Shown: positions 46,680-55,428, counted from the stretch's first letter. The stretch is 64,000 bases of DNA from Cyclobacteriaceae bacterium (GCA_016787565.1 JAEUUG010000015.1:338213-402212); one strand, 5' to 3'. The notes: generated by a model from the sequence alone, not told the origin. Made by a program: numbers and translations.

Positions 46680-47468
46680 TTAGAGAAACTTCGTGAGGAG
46701 CAGATCAAATACTTCTACCAGGATGAGGATAATAATAATCATTTCGAGCAACTGACTTTCGCGCTGATGGATGATCTCGCGGAATACAGAAAGATTATCT
46801 TCGATGATGCGGAGGGTATACTCGATCTCGCTAAAGCGTACGCGCAAATCAAAATGTTTCATTAATCCCTGATGCAAACGGTCCAGGTATTCATCATCCC
46901 AAACCTGATCCGGTGCATCGAAAATATAAATATTTTCAGCAATGTCATTTTGTGTATTGAGTGCCTTACCGATAAACCGCATCATGTTGATGCGACTGAT
47001 TTTTAATTTACCGGTAAGTTCAAGCTGATTTGAAAATCCTTTCACTTCCGTTAATAGATTTTCGCTTACCAGGTGATATTGATCAAGAGCAACGGATTGA
47101 GCCAGGTTCAGCATGGCGATACGAAGCACTTTATCATCAAGTCGTCCCACAATCATCGCATCAAACTCAAATTCTGTTTCCCTCCCATCTTCAACTTCGA
47201 TCTGAAAATCATCACGAAGCCAGGTTGGCATCGGGCTACGCTGATAGTTTTGTATGGCCTTCACATTCCATTTCATTTCTTCTTCGGTATAACCGGAAAA
47301 TACAACTACACCATAATTGAAGTATTGCTGATATTTATTTCCACTAAAGCCATAAAGAATCTCTGAGGAGGAATCGGACAATGGTTTAATTTCAAAAAAG
47401 GACTTAATACCTTTAATATCAAGTTGATTGGCAACGAGAAAAGCAGTGAGTTTTACCGAACGGGACAT
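46680..47468 (-). CDS. RMD1/DUF155 family membrane protein
   Basis: A 262-residue protein of the RMD1 (DUF155) family, otherwise known from yeast Rmd1 and human mitochondrial RMND1. FNYGVVVFSGYTEEEMKWNV (about 50-69), RLDDKVLRIAMLNLAQSVAL (about 112-131) and a C-terminal membrane helix (LLEMIIIILILVEVFDLLL, about 240-258) match the family. It is the first gene of the amidoligase operon, and the next ATG (46672) lies seven bases past its stop. The bacterial role is unknown; its membrane tail may locate the pathway at the inner membrane. Confidence 0.88.
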   Translation of the reverse strand: MSRSVKLTAFLVANQLDIKGIKSFFEIKPLSDSSSEILYGFSGNKYQQYFNYGVVVFSGYTEEEMKWNVKAIQNYQRSPMPTWLRDDFQIEVEDGRETEFEFDAMIVGRLDDKVLRIAMLNLAQSVALDQYHLVSENLLTEVKGFSNQLELTGKLKISRINMMRFIGKALNTQNDIAENIYIFDAPDQVWDDEYLDRLHQGLMKHFDLRVRFSEIEYTLRIIEDNLSVFREIIHQRESQLLEMIIIILILVEVFDLLLTKFL

Positions 47469-47484
47469 AACATTTGACCTTTCT

Positions 47485-47515
47485 TAAAGGTAAATTTAAA
47501 ATCATGCACAGGCAA
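47485..47515 (-). promoter_or_regulatory. Candidate promoter of the amidoligase operon
   Basis: On the minus strand: TTG at 47513-47515, a 20-base gap, then TACCTTTA at 47485-47492, one base from TAnnTTTG, 16 bases before the ATG at 47468. Confidence 0.5.
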
Positions 47516-47546
47516 TTCTGAATTAACAGAAATTCAGGATATTCGC

Positions 47547-48323
47547 ATGAATTTTAATATCATGAACAAACTACTCCTTTCTTTACTCTTAATTAGTATT
47601 TCCTATACATCGTTTGGATGGGGTGCCACCGGGCATCGGGCTACGGGGCATGTTGCTCAAAAATACCTAAACAAAAAAGCACGTAAAGCAATTAACCGGA
47701 TCTTGGGTGGCGAATCCTTAGCCATGGCCAGCACCTGGATGGACGAAATTAAATCTGATTCTACCTTTAATTATATGTCTGATTGGCACTGGGTTACCAT
47801 ACCCGATGGATTAACATATGAGCAAACCGAGAAAAACCCTAATGGTGATCTGGTGATGACGTTAGAACGGATTATTGCAGAACTGAAATCAAAAAAACTT
47901 AACCCAAAAGATGAAGTGGAACGCTTGAAGATGCTGATACACCTGGTTGGCGACATACATCAGCCCCTCCATGTTGGCCGGCCTGATGCGGGTGGCAATG
48001 CTATTAAAGTTACCTGGTTTCGTACGGACAGCAATCTTCACCGTGTGTGGGACAGCGATATGATTGATGATACCAAATTAAGTTATACCGAATTGGCTGA
48101 GGCTGCCGGAAATCCTGCTGAAAATCAACTGCAGCGCTGGCAAAAAAATTCAGTCCGTGACTGGGCCCGCGAAAGCACAACTTTCCGTGAGCAAATCTAT
48201 GCTATTGGAAACGGTAAACTCGGCTATCGCTACTCTTACCTGAACTTCCCAACCGTGCGCGAACAAGTGCTAAAAGCCGGTGTACGACTGGCTGGCATCC
48301 TCAATGATATTTACGGAAAGTAG
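47547..48323 (+). CDS. S1/P1 family nuclease, secreted
   Basis: A zinc-dependent nuclease of 258 residues acting on single-stranded DNA and RNA, probably exported. After a signal peptide (cleavage before Trp25, SFG/WGATGHR) the N-terminal Trp and His (WGATGHRATGHVAQ) are zinc ligands, with further ligands in HLVGDIHQPLHVGRPDAGGN (about 132-151) and HRVWDSDMID. An alternative start at 47562 (MNKLLLS) gives a more usual signal peptide length. It is divergent from the amidoligase operon. Probable role: nucleotide scavenging. Confidence 0.92.
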   Translation: MNFNIMNKLLLSLLLISISYTSFGWGATGHRATGHVAQKYLNKKARKAINRILGGESLAMASTWMDEIKSDSTFNYMSDWHWVTIPDGLTYEQTEKNPNGDLVMTLERIIAELKSKKLNPKDEVERLKMLIHLVGDIHQPLHVGRPDAGGNAIKVTWFRTDSNLHRVWDSDMIDDTKLSYTELAEAAGNPAENQLQRWQKNSVRDWARESTTFREQIYAIGNGKLGYRYSYLNFPTVREQVLKAGVRLAGILNDIYGK

Positions 48324-48339
48324 CATTTACATTTAAACC

Positions 48340-49152
48340 CTAACGATGCACCGTTAATATCGGATACGCTGCACACGAGGCGATTTCCTTTACAACACTC
48401 TTGTGAAAGAGTGATTCAATCAGGCTGCTCGTGTGGATGGTGAACAAAATGACATCGTTCTCCAACCATGTTTTAACATAGTGATCCAGGCACTTGGGCA
48501 CATCTTCATAGTAAACATAATCGAAACTAATATTGCCCATACCCCACTCCTTCTGAAAAGTATTAAAATCCCGATCCATCTTTTGTTCCAGTGAAGGTGT
48601 ATAGTGCTTCACGATTGAGAGAAATCTCACCTCAGCATTAAACCACTGCGCGAGGTTTTTTAATTTTTCGAAAGGGGGCTGGTGATCACTTTCAGGATCA
48701 AGCGCATATAAAATTCTGGAAATCTTGTGATAGTTAAAATCAGCAGGGATCAACAACACAGGGCAGGAAGCCTCACGTAGAATTTTAAAAATACTGTTAC
48801 CATTTACCAATTCACCTGTAAGCAAATCCTGTTTCACGCCTAGAAGGAGTAAATCAAAACTATTCAACAATTGAATAATATTTTTCATTTCATCCTTACC
48901 ACTACGTTCAAGATAATCGGTTGGGACATGATAAATGCTCCTGATTTCATCACAAAGCTCTGCCAAACGCTCTGGTCCATCCTCCAGCGTATCAACCGAT
49001 ACTGCTGATGTTCCAGTGTGTTGGACGCCTGATAAAGAATGGGTTGGCAATAACACAAGCTTAGCAGCGGTATCTTGTGCCATGTGAACAGCATATTTTA
49101 CAAGCTGGTCATGGGAAGTAGAAAAATCAATGGGAAATAGTATGCGCTTCAT
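48340..49152 (-). CDS. Universal stress protein, tandem UspA
   Basis: About 270 residues from the ATG at 49152 (MKRILFPIDFSTSHDQLV). A longer start at 49209 adds 19 residues that do not fit the family. Two UspA domains are present (about 1-135 and 145-270), the first with a LLPTHSLS-type loop and the later LLLGVKQD motif; the classical ATP-binding G-x2-G-x9-GS is only partly kept. It is divergent from the histidine kinase gene across a 345-base region with two inverted repeats, and is similar to the genes at 53493 and 56240. Confidence 0.87.
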   Translation of the reverse strand: MKRILFPIDFSTSHDQLVKYAVHMAQDTAAKLVLLPTHSLSGVQHTGTSAVSVDTLEDGPERLAELCDEIRSIYHVPTDYLERSGKDEMKNIIQLLNSFDLLLLGVKQDLLTGELVNGNSIFKILREASCPVLLIPADFNYHKISRILYALDPESDHQPPFEKLKNLAQWFNAEVRFLSIVKHYTPSLEQKMDRDFNTFQKEWGMGNISFDYVYYEDVPKCLDHYVKTWLENDVILFTIHTSSLIESLFHKSVVKEIASCAAYPILTVHR

Positions 49153-49497
49153 GGTCGTTAAATTATTGTCAAAAGATATTGATCGGATAACACTTAAAAG
49201 TATACTCAAAGTTTTGACATCGCCATGATTTATATCATCTCACTACGAAGACAAAATTCATACACTCGTTTGATTAAAATACCCTGATAACACAATAAAC
49301 TTAATGACATTTGTCATGATGCCGATTGACAGTAATCAGCAGGCATCCGTGAACAGAACAATAGATTTGATTACAGCCTTTCCTGCCCTTACCCCTTCAG
49401 GAAGGCTCTATTAGGGTGGTAAACCCGTTCAAAATACCACATGAAACGGGCATTGACTGGCTGCTTCTCTTGACCTCTGACACAAACGTTTAATCAG
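49153..49497. other. Regulatory interval between USP and histidine kinase genes
   Basis: 345 bases shared by divergent genes. It holds ATGAT-TTAT-ATCAT (49225-49238) and ATGACA-TT-TGTCAT (49304-49317), see separate entry. No coding sequence or terminator is evident. Confidence 0.6.
49225..49317. promoter_or_regulatory. Two CRP/FNR-like inverted repeats
   Basis: ATGAT-N4-ATCAT at 49225-49238 and ATGAC-N4-GTCAT at 49304-49317. The latter is close to the TTGAC-N4-GTCAA half-site arrangement of FNR/DNR-type regulators. The regulator encoded at 51108 has a Crp-type HTH, so autoregulation of both divergent units is plausible. Confidence 0.45.
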
Positions 49498-51111
49498 ATG
49501 AAATCAAAAAGTACTGATCTGGCTCTTTTTACCCTGGGAGTATTGCTCACCGCTACAATCTTCTTGTCGGAAATAATCTCGGTGGTAAGTTTCCTTGGTG
49601 CAGCAACCTATATTCTGGTAATCATTTTTATTCTTTGGCTTCCCGGAAAAAGTTCATACGCCACAGCATTGGGGATCATAACAACGGTTGCCATTATTGC
49701 CGGATACCTCATTACCATAGAATGGTTAAACATCACTTGGGATGGTGTTGATCACCGCATATTCACTATCGTGATTCTCTGGTTAGCGATATACTTTACC
49801 ATGCGCTATAAAAATTTTACTGAACACGAGCGTCTGCAAAAGGAAAAGCTCAATGCGGATCTTGAAATACGAGTACAGAAACGAACGTATGAATTAGAAG
49901 AAGCGCTGATCGGATTGGAGCAGGCTAATCAGAATCTACAACAGGAGATCAGCGAAAAGCAACGAGCAGAAGAGAAATTGCGCAGCAGTCAACAGTTGCA
50001 CCGGGCCATGGCGCACAACTTTCCCAATGGCATTATTGGTGTTCTCAACGATGCGCTAAACTATGTTTTTGTTGATGGGAAAGAATTGGAGCTCATTGGC
50101 CTTTCAACAACAAAACTGATTGGAAAAAAAATATTCAACGATGTATATCCAACGCTGAACAAGCATGCCGAGCCCTTTCTTGGTAAAGCTTTTAGCGGTG
50201 AGACAGCATCCTTTGAAGTTTCACTCGCAGACCGGGAGTATAATGTAAAAGCTGTTCCGCTACCCGATACCAATGGTCAGATTCATGAAATACTGATCGT
50301 CATCAACAATATTACACCGCTTAAAAAAATGCAAACCGATCTCCTGCAGGCACTGGAAAAGGAGCATGAACTTGGTGAGTTGAAATCACGATTCGTAACC
50401 ATGGCTTCACACGAGTTCAGAACACCCTTAAGTACCATTCTATCTTCCATTTTTCTACTTGAAAATTATACCGGTGAAGACTTTGAACGTGAAAAAATGA
50501 CCCACATCAATCGCATTAAACGATCGGTAAATAACCTGACAGAAATACTCAACGATTTTCTATCACTGGGCAAACTGGAGGAAGGTAAGGTTAAAGTATC
50601 CTATGCCGATCTCCACATCGAGGATTTCATGGAGATGTTGATTAAAGAAATTGAAGTGGTTAAAAATCCAGAACAATCCATCACGTATACCCATTCCGGC
50701 AATCAAATTGTAAGCACCGACAAACACCTGTTGAAAAACATTATGCTTAACCTTATTTCCAATGCCTTCAAATATTCACCGAAGAGTGGATGTGTTCTGG
50801 TTACTTCAAAAGTAACGGCTGATTTGCTCACCCTGAAAGTTACGGATACAGGTATTGGCATTCCGGAAGATGACCAACGCCATATTTTCAAACGTTTTTT
50901 CCGCGCGCAAAATGCCATGAATCTGCAGGGAACAGGTCTTGGGCTTAATATCGTTAAAAAGTATACCACCCTGCTATCGGGCAAGGTTGGGTTTAAGAGT
51001 GCGCTGGGCAAGGGGACAACATTCGCAGTAACCCTACCCACTCATCAACGCCTGCAACACGAAGAATCAAACAAACACAAAAATTCGAAACTATTAAATC
51101 AACAAGTATGA
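49498..51111 (+). CDS. Membrane PAS sensor histidine kinase
   Basis: A 537-residue kinase: four or five membrane helices in the first 100 residues, a coiled coil (about 110-160), a PAS domain (about 165-275; FPNGIIGVLNDALNYVFVDG), HisKA with His305 (TMASHEFRTPLSTILSS), and HATPase with LISNAFKYSPKSG, DTGIGIP and GTGLGLNIVKKYTT. Its stop overlaps the ATG of the response regulator gene by four bases, so they form a true two-component pair. First gene of a three-gene operon that ends with MgtC/DUF4010. Confidence 0.94.
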   Translation: MKSKSTDLALFTLGVLLTATIFLSEIISVVSFLGAATYILVIIFILWLPGKSSYATALGIITTVAIIAGYLITIEWLNITWDGVDHRIFTIVILWLAIYFTMRYKNFTEHERLQKEKLNADLEIRVQKRTYELEEALIGLEQANQNLQQEISEKQRAEEKLRSSQQLHRAMAHNFPNGIIGVLNDALNYVFVDGKELELIGLSTTKLIGKKIFNDVYPTLNKHAEPFLGKAFSGETASFEVSLADREYNVKAVPLPDTNGQIHEILIVINNITPLKKMQTDLLQALEKEHELGELKSRFVTMASHEFRTPLSTILSSIFLLENYTGEDFEREKMTHINRIKRSVNNLTEILNDFLSLGKLEEGKVKVSYADLHIEDFMEMLIKEIEVVKNPEQSITYTHSGNQIVSTDKHLLKNIMLNLISNAFKYSPKSGCVLVTSKVTADLLTLKVTDTGIGIPEDDQRHIFKRFFRAQNAMNLQGTGLGLNIVKKYTTLLSGKVGFKSALGKGTTFAVTLPTHQRLQHEESNKHKNSKLLNQQV

Positions 51112-52169
51112 GCAACAAGATTTTGGTGATCGAAGATAATGAGGAGATGTGCGATAATATTGCCTCCATCCTTAAACTTGCCCATTATGACGTTATCAAG
51201 GCTTTCAATGGTAAAGTCGGTGTAGAGATTGTTCAGCAACAACACCCTGATTTGATTTTATGTGATGTGATGATGCCGGAGCTGGATGGCTATGGTGTGT
51301 TACACATTCTCGGGAAAGATCCGGATACGGCCGATATCCCCTTCATCTTTCTTACTGCCAAGGCAGAGAAAAGTGATTTTCGAACCGGAATGAATCTTGG
51401 CGCTGATGATTACATTACAAAGCCATTTGATGGATTAGAATTACTGAAAGCTGTTGAAGTCCGGCTGAAAAAAAATGAGCTTATAAAAACCACTTTCCAC
51501 AACAGCCTGGACGATGTAAATGAATTTTTTAACAAAACACGGCAGCTTAAGGAGTTTCATAAACTGTCTGAAAACAGACCGTGTCGGCATCTCAAGAGAA
51601 AAGATTTTCTGTTCATGGAGGGCCAACAACCCAATGACCTGTTTTTCATTTCCAAAGGAGAAATCAAGACATACAAATCAAATCCACAAGGAAAAGAACT
51701 GATCACCGGACTACATCACGCTGGTGAATTCATTGGTTATGTTCCCTTACTGGAAAATAAAGCGTATTGCGAAAGTGCTGAGGTGCTGGAAGATGCTGAG
51801 GTCTGTATCATTCCGGGGCATGACTTTACCACACTGATTTATTCGAACAAGGAGATAGCCGGAAAATTCATTAAGCTTCTCGCCAACAATTTATTTGAAG
51901 CAGAGCAACGGTTGGTCGACCTGGCCTACCAATCTGTTCGTCAGCGAGTAGCCGGAACATTGCTAAAACTTAACCACACAAACACAAATGATACTGTGAA
52001 AACAAATCTTATTCAGGTTTCCAGAAAAGATATGGCTAATATTGTTGGAACAGCAACGGAATCGCTCAACCGGACATTGGCCGATTTCAAAGATGAAAAA
52101 CTCATTGAAATCGTTGATTCAGGAATCCGGATTCTGGACCAAACGAAACTGGCCAGGATCACGGTGTGA
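51108..52169 (+). CDS. REC-Crp hybrid response regulator
   Basis: A 353-residue regulator joining a receiver domain (1-122; VIEDNEE acidic pair, phospho-acceptor Asp53 in LILCDVMMPELDG, Lys in FLTAK and TKPFDG) to a cyclic-nucleotide-binding fold (about 155-265; FLFMEGQQPNDLFFISKGEI) and a Crp-type HTH (about 285-340; VSRKDMANIVGTATESLNRT). Unlike classical Crp proteins, its input is phosphorylation by the kinase just upstream. The cNMP pocket residues of E. coli Crp are not clearly retained, so it may not bind cAMP. It probably controls the neighbouring stress genes. Confidence 0.93.
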   Translation: MSNKILVIEDNEEMCDNIASILKLAHYDVIKAFNGKVGVEIVQQQHPDLILCDVMMPELDGYGVLHILGKDPDTADIPFIFLTAKAEKSDFRTGMNLGADDYITKPFDGLELLKAVEVRLKKNELIKTTFHNSLDDVNEFFNKTRQLKEFHKLSENRPCRHLKRKDFLFMEGQQPNDLFFISKGEIKTYKSNPQGKELITGLHHAGEFIGYVPLLENKAYCESAEVLEDAEVCIIPGHDFTTLIYSNKEIAGKFIKLLANNLFEAEQRLVDLAYQSVRQRVAGTLLKLNHTNTNDTVKTNLIQVSRKDMANIVGTATESLNRTLADFKDEKLIEIVDSGIRILDQTKLARITV

Positions 52170-53470
52170 CACTAAAAATGATGGAAGAAAATTTTCAACT
52201 CCTCTCACCTTACCTCACCGGCCTGCTTGTTGCAACAGGCATTGGTTTCATAATCGGGTTGGAACGGGAGTTTAAAGCTTCTACTGAAAAAGATGAGTTC
52301 GCGGGTATTCGTACCTACCCGCTTATCTCAGCCTTAGGTTTCGTGTGCACCACGTTATCGCACGCACTTGGCAAAGAAATACTAATGACTGTTTTCCCAT
52401 CCATTATTGTGCTGATTGGCATTACCTATTATGTAAGAAGTCAGAAAGGACACATGGGCCTCAGTTCAGAAATAGCCCTGATCATTGCTTTTGCGTTGGG
52501 CTGCATGGCCGGATTACAATTGATTCGGGAAGCACTGGCTGCCGCGGTTATTACCACTACACTGCTCTCATTAAAGGGTCAGTTCAAAGCCTTTATCAAT
52601 CAGCTGACGCAAGATGAAATTTATGCATTCATCAAGTTCATCATTCTTTCCATGCTGGTACTGCCCTTCCTGCCCGATACTGATTATGGTCCTGCAGGAA
52701 TATTGAACCCCAGTGAAATTGGATTTATTGTAGTGATTGTCTCATCGCTGAGCTTCATCGGATACCTGCTTGTAAAATTTATTGGGCCAGAGAAAGGAAT
52801 TTTACTAACTGCACTTTTCGGAGGACTATTTTCCAGCACGAGTGTAGCGTGGGTATTTTCATCACGAAGTCGGGAGGCCGACCAACTACACAACACTGCG
52901 TACGCAGCCGGAATACTATTGGCCTCTTCCATTATGTTTTTGCGTGTCGCTGCCATTACAGCTATTTTCAACCTGGAAGTTTTCAATATGATTATACTTC
53001 CCACATCCTGCATGGCCATTACCGGGCTGCTGGCTTCGTGGATAGTTTTTAATAGAAAGAATAACGATAGCATCCCTGACACCACAACCGATACACAACT
53101 TAAACTGGGTAACCCGGCTAATATTGTTAATGCCTTGTCGTTCGGATTGCTCTACATAGCGATCTCGCTCATGGTCTACTATGGGAATCGATTCATGGGC
53201 GATAAAGGACTTCTCGTTACAGGATTAATTTCAGGATTGGCCGATGTGGATGCCATATCCATCAGCATGTCAAAATTTGCACTTGCCTCCGTTAAGCTCC
53301 CCCTCGCGATTCTGGTCATTATTACCGCCATGCTGAGCAACACCTTTGTAAAAGCCATGATCTGCATCACCAAAGGATCACTCTTCTTGCGGAAACGTAT
53401 TGCTTTCGGACTGGGATCGGTTATTGGTGTTGGTTTACTTTATGTAGTGATTTTCATGATCCGCTCATGA
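52166..53470 (+). CDS. MgtC/SapB-DUF4010 membrane protein
   Basis: A 434-residue inner-membrane protein. The N-terminal MgtC/SapB part (about 10-145) contains GIGFIIGLEREFKASTEKDE and AGIRTYPLISALG, and the C-terminal DUF4010 part (about 180-430) has GGLFSSTSVAWVFSSRS and GLISGLADVDAISISMS. About 12 membrane helices. GTG at 52166 overlaps the regulator stop; ATG at 52178 is an alternative start. The family is linked to Mg2+ limitation and stress but the DUF4010 fusion has no settled function. Confidence 0.92.
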   Translation: MTLKMMEENFQLLSPYLTGLLVATGIGFIIGLEREFKASTEKDEFAGIRTYPLISALGFVCTTLSHALGKEILMTVFPSIIVLIGITYYVRSQKGHMGLSSEIALIIAFALGCMAGLQLIREALAAAVITTTLLSLKGQFKAFINQLTQDEIYAFIKFIILSMLVLPFLPDTDYGPAGILNPSEIGFIVVIVSSLSFIGYLLVKFIGPEKGILLTALFGGLFSSTSVAWVFSSRSREADQLHNTAYAAGILLASSIMFLRVAAITAIFNLEVFNMIILPTSCMAITGLLASWIVFNRKNNDSIPDTTTDTQLKLGNPANIVNALSFGLLYIAISLMVYYGNRFMGDKGLLVTGLISGLADVDAISISMSKFALASVKLPLAILVIITAMLSNTFVKAMICITKGSLFLRKRIAFGLGSVIGVGLLYVVIFMIRS

Positions 53471-53492
53471 TAGTGCCAAATCAATTTGGATA

Positions 53493-54308
53493 TTATTCAT
53501 GAAAAACAAATACCGGATAGCGGGCCATGGAACTGATCGCCCTGATGACACTCTTGTGAAATAATTGCAGCAATCCATGATGATGGGTACATAACGCCAG
53601 CATATCTGCATTGGTCTTCAACATGTACCGGTTGATACTTTCAATAACATCAGCAGATCGGATGGTATCAAAACGGAGCGCTACTTCATCTTCGTATAAG
53701 GCTTTCAATTGTTCCTGCATCATGATGCGTTCATCCTCAGCTCGTGCACTGAACGATTCCACCATAACATCCAGTACACAGATTTCACTTTGAAGATTCT
53801 TCACCCAGGGCAATAACTGCCGGAATGGAAGCTTTCCATCTTTCAGGTAATCAAAGGCATAAATAATTTGTTTGATTTCCGTAAAAGAACATTCCAGCGG
53901 TACCAACAATACGGGAATGGATGATTGCCTGACAACGTGATACGCATTGCTTCCGAACACTGCCTGATAATAATCATCAGCGCCATTTGTTCCCATCACC
54001 AGTAAATCATATTCGCGGGCAGCAGAAGCAATATTTTTGGCCAATGATGATGCCACCGGCTGAATTTCACTATAGCATGAAATTTTAAAGGCCTTGCTTA
54101 CTTCCATACTTTGTGCTTCCAGTTGCCGGGCTAACGCTTCAATAGTTAAGGCTTTACCCCGTATCATGTCAACAGGAGTCAAGTCAAACACAGATTGTAC
54201 ATTGAGCAAAACCAACTCAGCCGCTGTGCGCTGCGCCAACTTCGCGGCAAAGGCAATTGCATTATGAGCGATATCAGAAAAATCCGTAGGGCAAAGTATT
54301 CTTTTCAT
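53493..54308 (-). CDS. Universal stress protein, tandem UspA
   Basis: A 271-residue protein with two UspA domains (about 1-138 and 148-270). The N-terminal MKRILCPTDFSDIAHNAI and LVMGTNGADDYYQAVFGSNA (with the G-x9-GSNA ATP-site remnant) are typical; the second half ends with LALCTHHHGLLQLFHKSVIR. Likely an ATP-binding stress protein. It lies 44 bases downstream of the methyltransferase gene on the same strand and is convergent with the MgtC-like gene. Confidence 0.9.
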   Translation of the reverse strand: MKRILCPTDFSDIAHNAIAFAAKLAQRTAAELVLLNVQSVFDLTPVDMIRGKALTIEALARQLEAQSMEVSKAFKISCYSEIQPVASSLAKNIASAAREYDLLVMGTNGADDYYQAVFGSNAYHVVRQSSIPVLLVPLECSFTEIKQIIYAFDYLKDGKLPFRQLLPWVKNLQSEICVLDVMVESFSARAEDERIMMQEQLKALYEDEVALRFDTIRSADVIESINRYMLKTNADMLALCTHHHGLLQLFHKSVIRAISSMARYPVFVFHE

Positions 54309-54352
54309 GTGGGTGTGGTTAGTGCTTTCCTGTCGATACTATTCCAAAACAG

Positions 54353-54988
54353 TCACTTCAATGCTTTCAATACAACAAAAGAACCTTCACCGTATCCCCT
54401 TCTCGCAACTTGCATGGTTGTAATTTCCTCAAGCGAACCAAAGAGAGTCTGCGTAATCGTGATATGCCGGAATCCTGCTTGCGTTATTGCTGATACAATA
54501 GTGTTGACCGGATAAAATGCAACACTCCTGTAAAAATTATCGTCAGCTTGATGATCAGCCACCGCACGACCAAGGGTACTGTTATTATCCAGGAATCCAA
54601 CCACAAGCGCACCTTCGTTTTTCAATACACGATACGCTTCTTTAAAAGATCCAGCCAGTTGATGAACAAATCGTTTACAAAGTGAAATCAAGACAATGTC
54701 AAACTTCAAATCTTTATATGGGAGTGATTCGGCAGAGGCATTCATTACGTCAATGCCACGCCTGACTGCAAGGGTCCGCATCTTTGCAGATGGTTCAACA
54801 CCTTCCATGATACCAAGCGCCTGAGCCAAACGGCCACTGCCCAAGTAAACCTCTATTCCAGTTAAGGACTTCCGTTCAGGAAGCATATCGCGTAATGCTT
54901 CTACTTCGGATTTGAACACAGCAGGATACTGATCATACCAGGCTTCGTAGTCGGCAACATGTTCATCGAATACAATCGAACTATTCAT
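54353..54988 (-). CDS. Class I SAM-dependent methyltransferase
   Basis: A 211-residue methyltransferase. Motif I is divergent (GIEVYLGSGRLAQALG, about 44-59, where a Gly-rich E-x-G-x-G is usual), followed by GVEPSAKMRTLAVRRG (63-78) and LPYKDLKFDIVLISLCKRFV (about 88-107). The family resembles small-molecule Methyltransf_11 enzymes found near stress and respiration genes in Bacteroidota. The weakly conserved SAM loop may lower activity. Upstream of the USP gene by 44 bases, so perhaps cotranscribed with it. Confidence 0.8.
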   Translation of the reverse strand: MNSSIVFDEHVADYEAWYDQYPAVFKSEVEALRDMLPERKSLTGIEVYLGSGRLAQALGIMEGVEPSAKMRTLAVRRGIDVMNASAESLPYKDLKFDIVLISLCKRFVHQLAGSFKEAYRVLKNEGALVVGFLDNNSTLGRAVADHQADDNFYRSVAFYPVNTIVSAITQAGFRHITITQTLFGSLEEITTMQVARRGYGEGSFVVLKALK

Positions 54989-55011
54989 ATCTTTCTATTC
55001 ATGTAAATACA

Positions 55012-55242
55012 CTATGCAGAAGGTGGTGGTGGAACCTCTTTTGGACGCGGAGAAACATCTGGTTCCTTGCCAGGCCGAATTTCAGGGTCAGTTTCAGGCC
55101 ACACAGGAGTTGCAGGTTCCGGTGAAGGAAGGATTTCCGGTGAAGGCGAAGGGAAAGGAATTTCAACTGGCTTGTCTTGCGTCCAAAACATCATGTATGG
55201 AAGTAACAAAATAGTTTGCCGCAAGCCCATGATGCCCATCAT
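55012..55242 (-). CDS. Small proline-rich protein
   Basis: A 76-residue protein with a hydrophobic N-terminus (about 7-20, RQTILLLPYMMFW) and a tail of about 50 residues made up of proline, glutamate and serine repeats (PSPSPEILPSPEPATPV). It could be a lone membrane-anchored extension or a surface linker, but low-complexity proline-rich frames can also be chance. It lies 23 bases upstream of the methyltransferase gene. Not recognised. Confidence 0.45.
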   Translation of the reverse strand: MMGIMGLRQTILLLPYMMFWTQDKPVEIPFPSPSPEILPSPEPATPVWPETDPEIRPGKEPDVSPRPKEVPPPPSA

Positions 55243-55399
55243 AAATCGAATAGATTATGATCATCGTTTAAACATTCAAAATAAAATTAACCAACATGAC
55301 TTTATCGTTGGGTTTCGCTGCCATGTTGAGAATTTGCATTTTACAAAGCTTAGCCGAAACGTTATGAAATGGAAAAAAACAAAGACTGCTTTAAACACA

Positions 55400-55428
55400 T
55401 CGCCCTGCATCATCATAATGCAGGGCGA
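55400..55428 (-). terminator. Hairpin after the BON protein gene
   Basis: An 11-pair stem TCGCCCTGCAT (55400-55410) / ATGCAGGGCGA (55418-55428) with a 7-base loop, 37 bases past the BON gene stop. There is no clear T run, so it may be a Rho-dependent or stability hairpin. Confidence 0.5.

Noticed and set aside
46673..46708. Longer start of the C39-like peptidase overlapping the RMD1 gene
   Set aside because: It adds twelve residues without family similarity and a 29-base overlap; the ATG at 46672 fits both the peptidase family and operon spacing.
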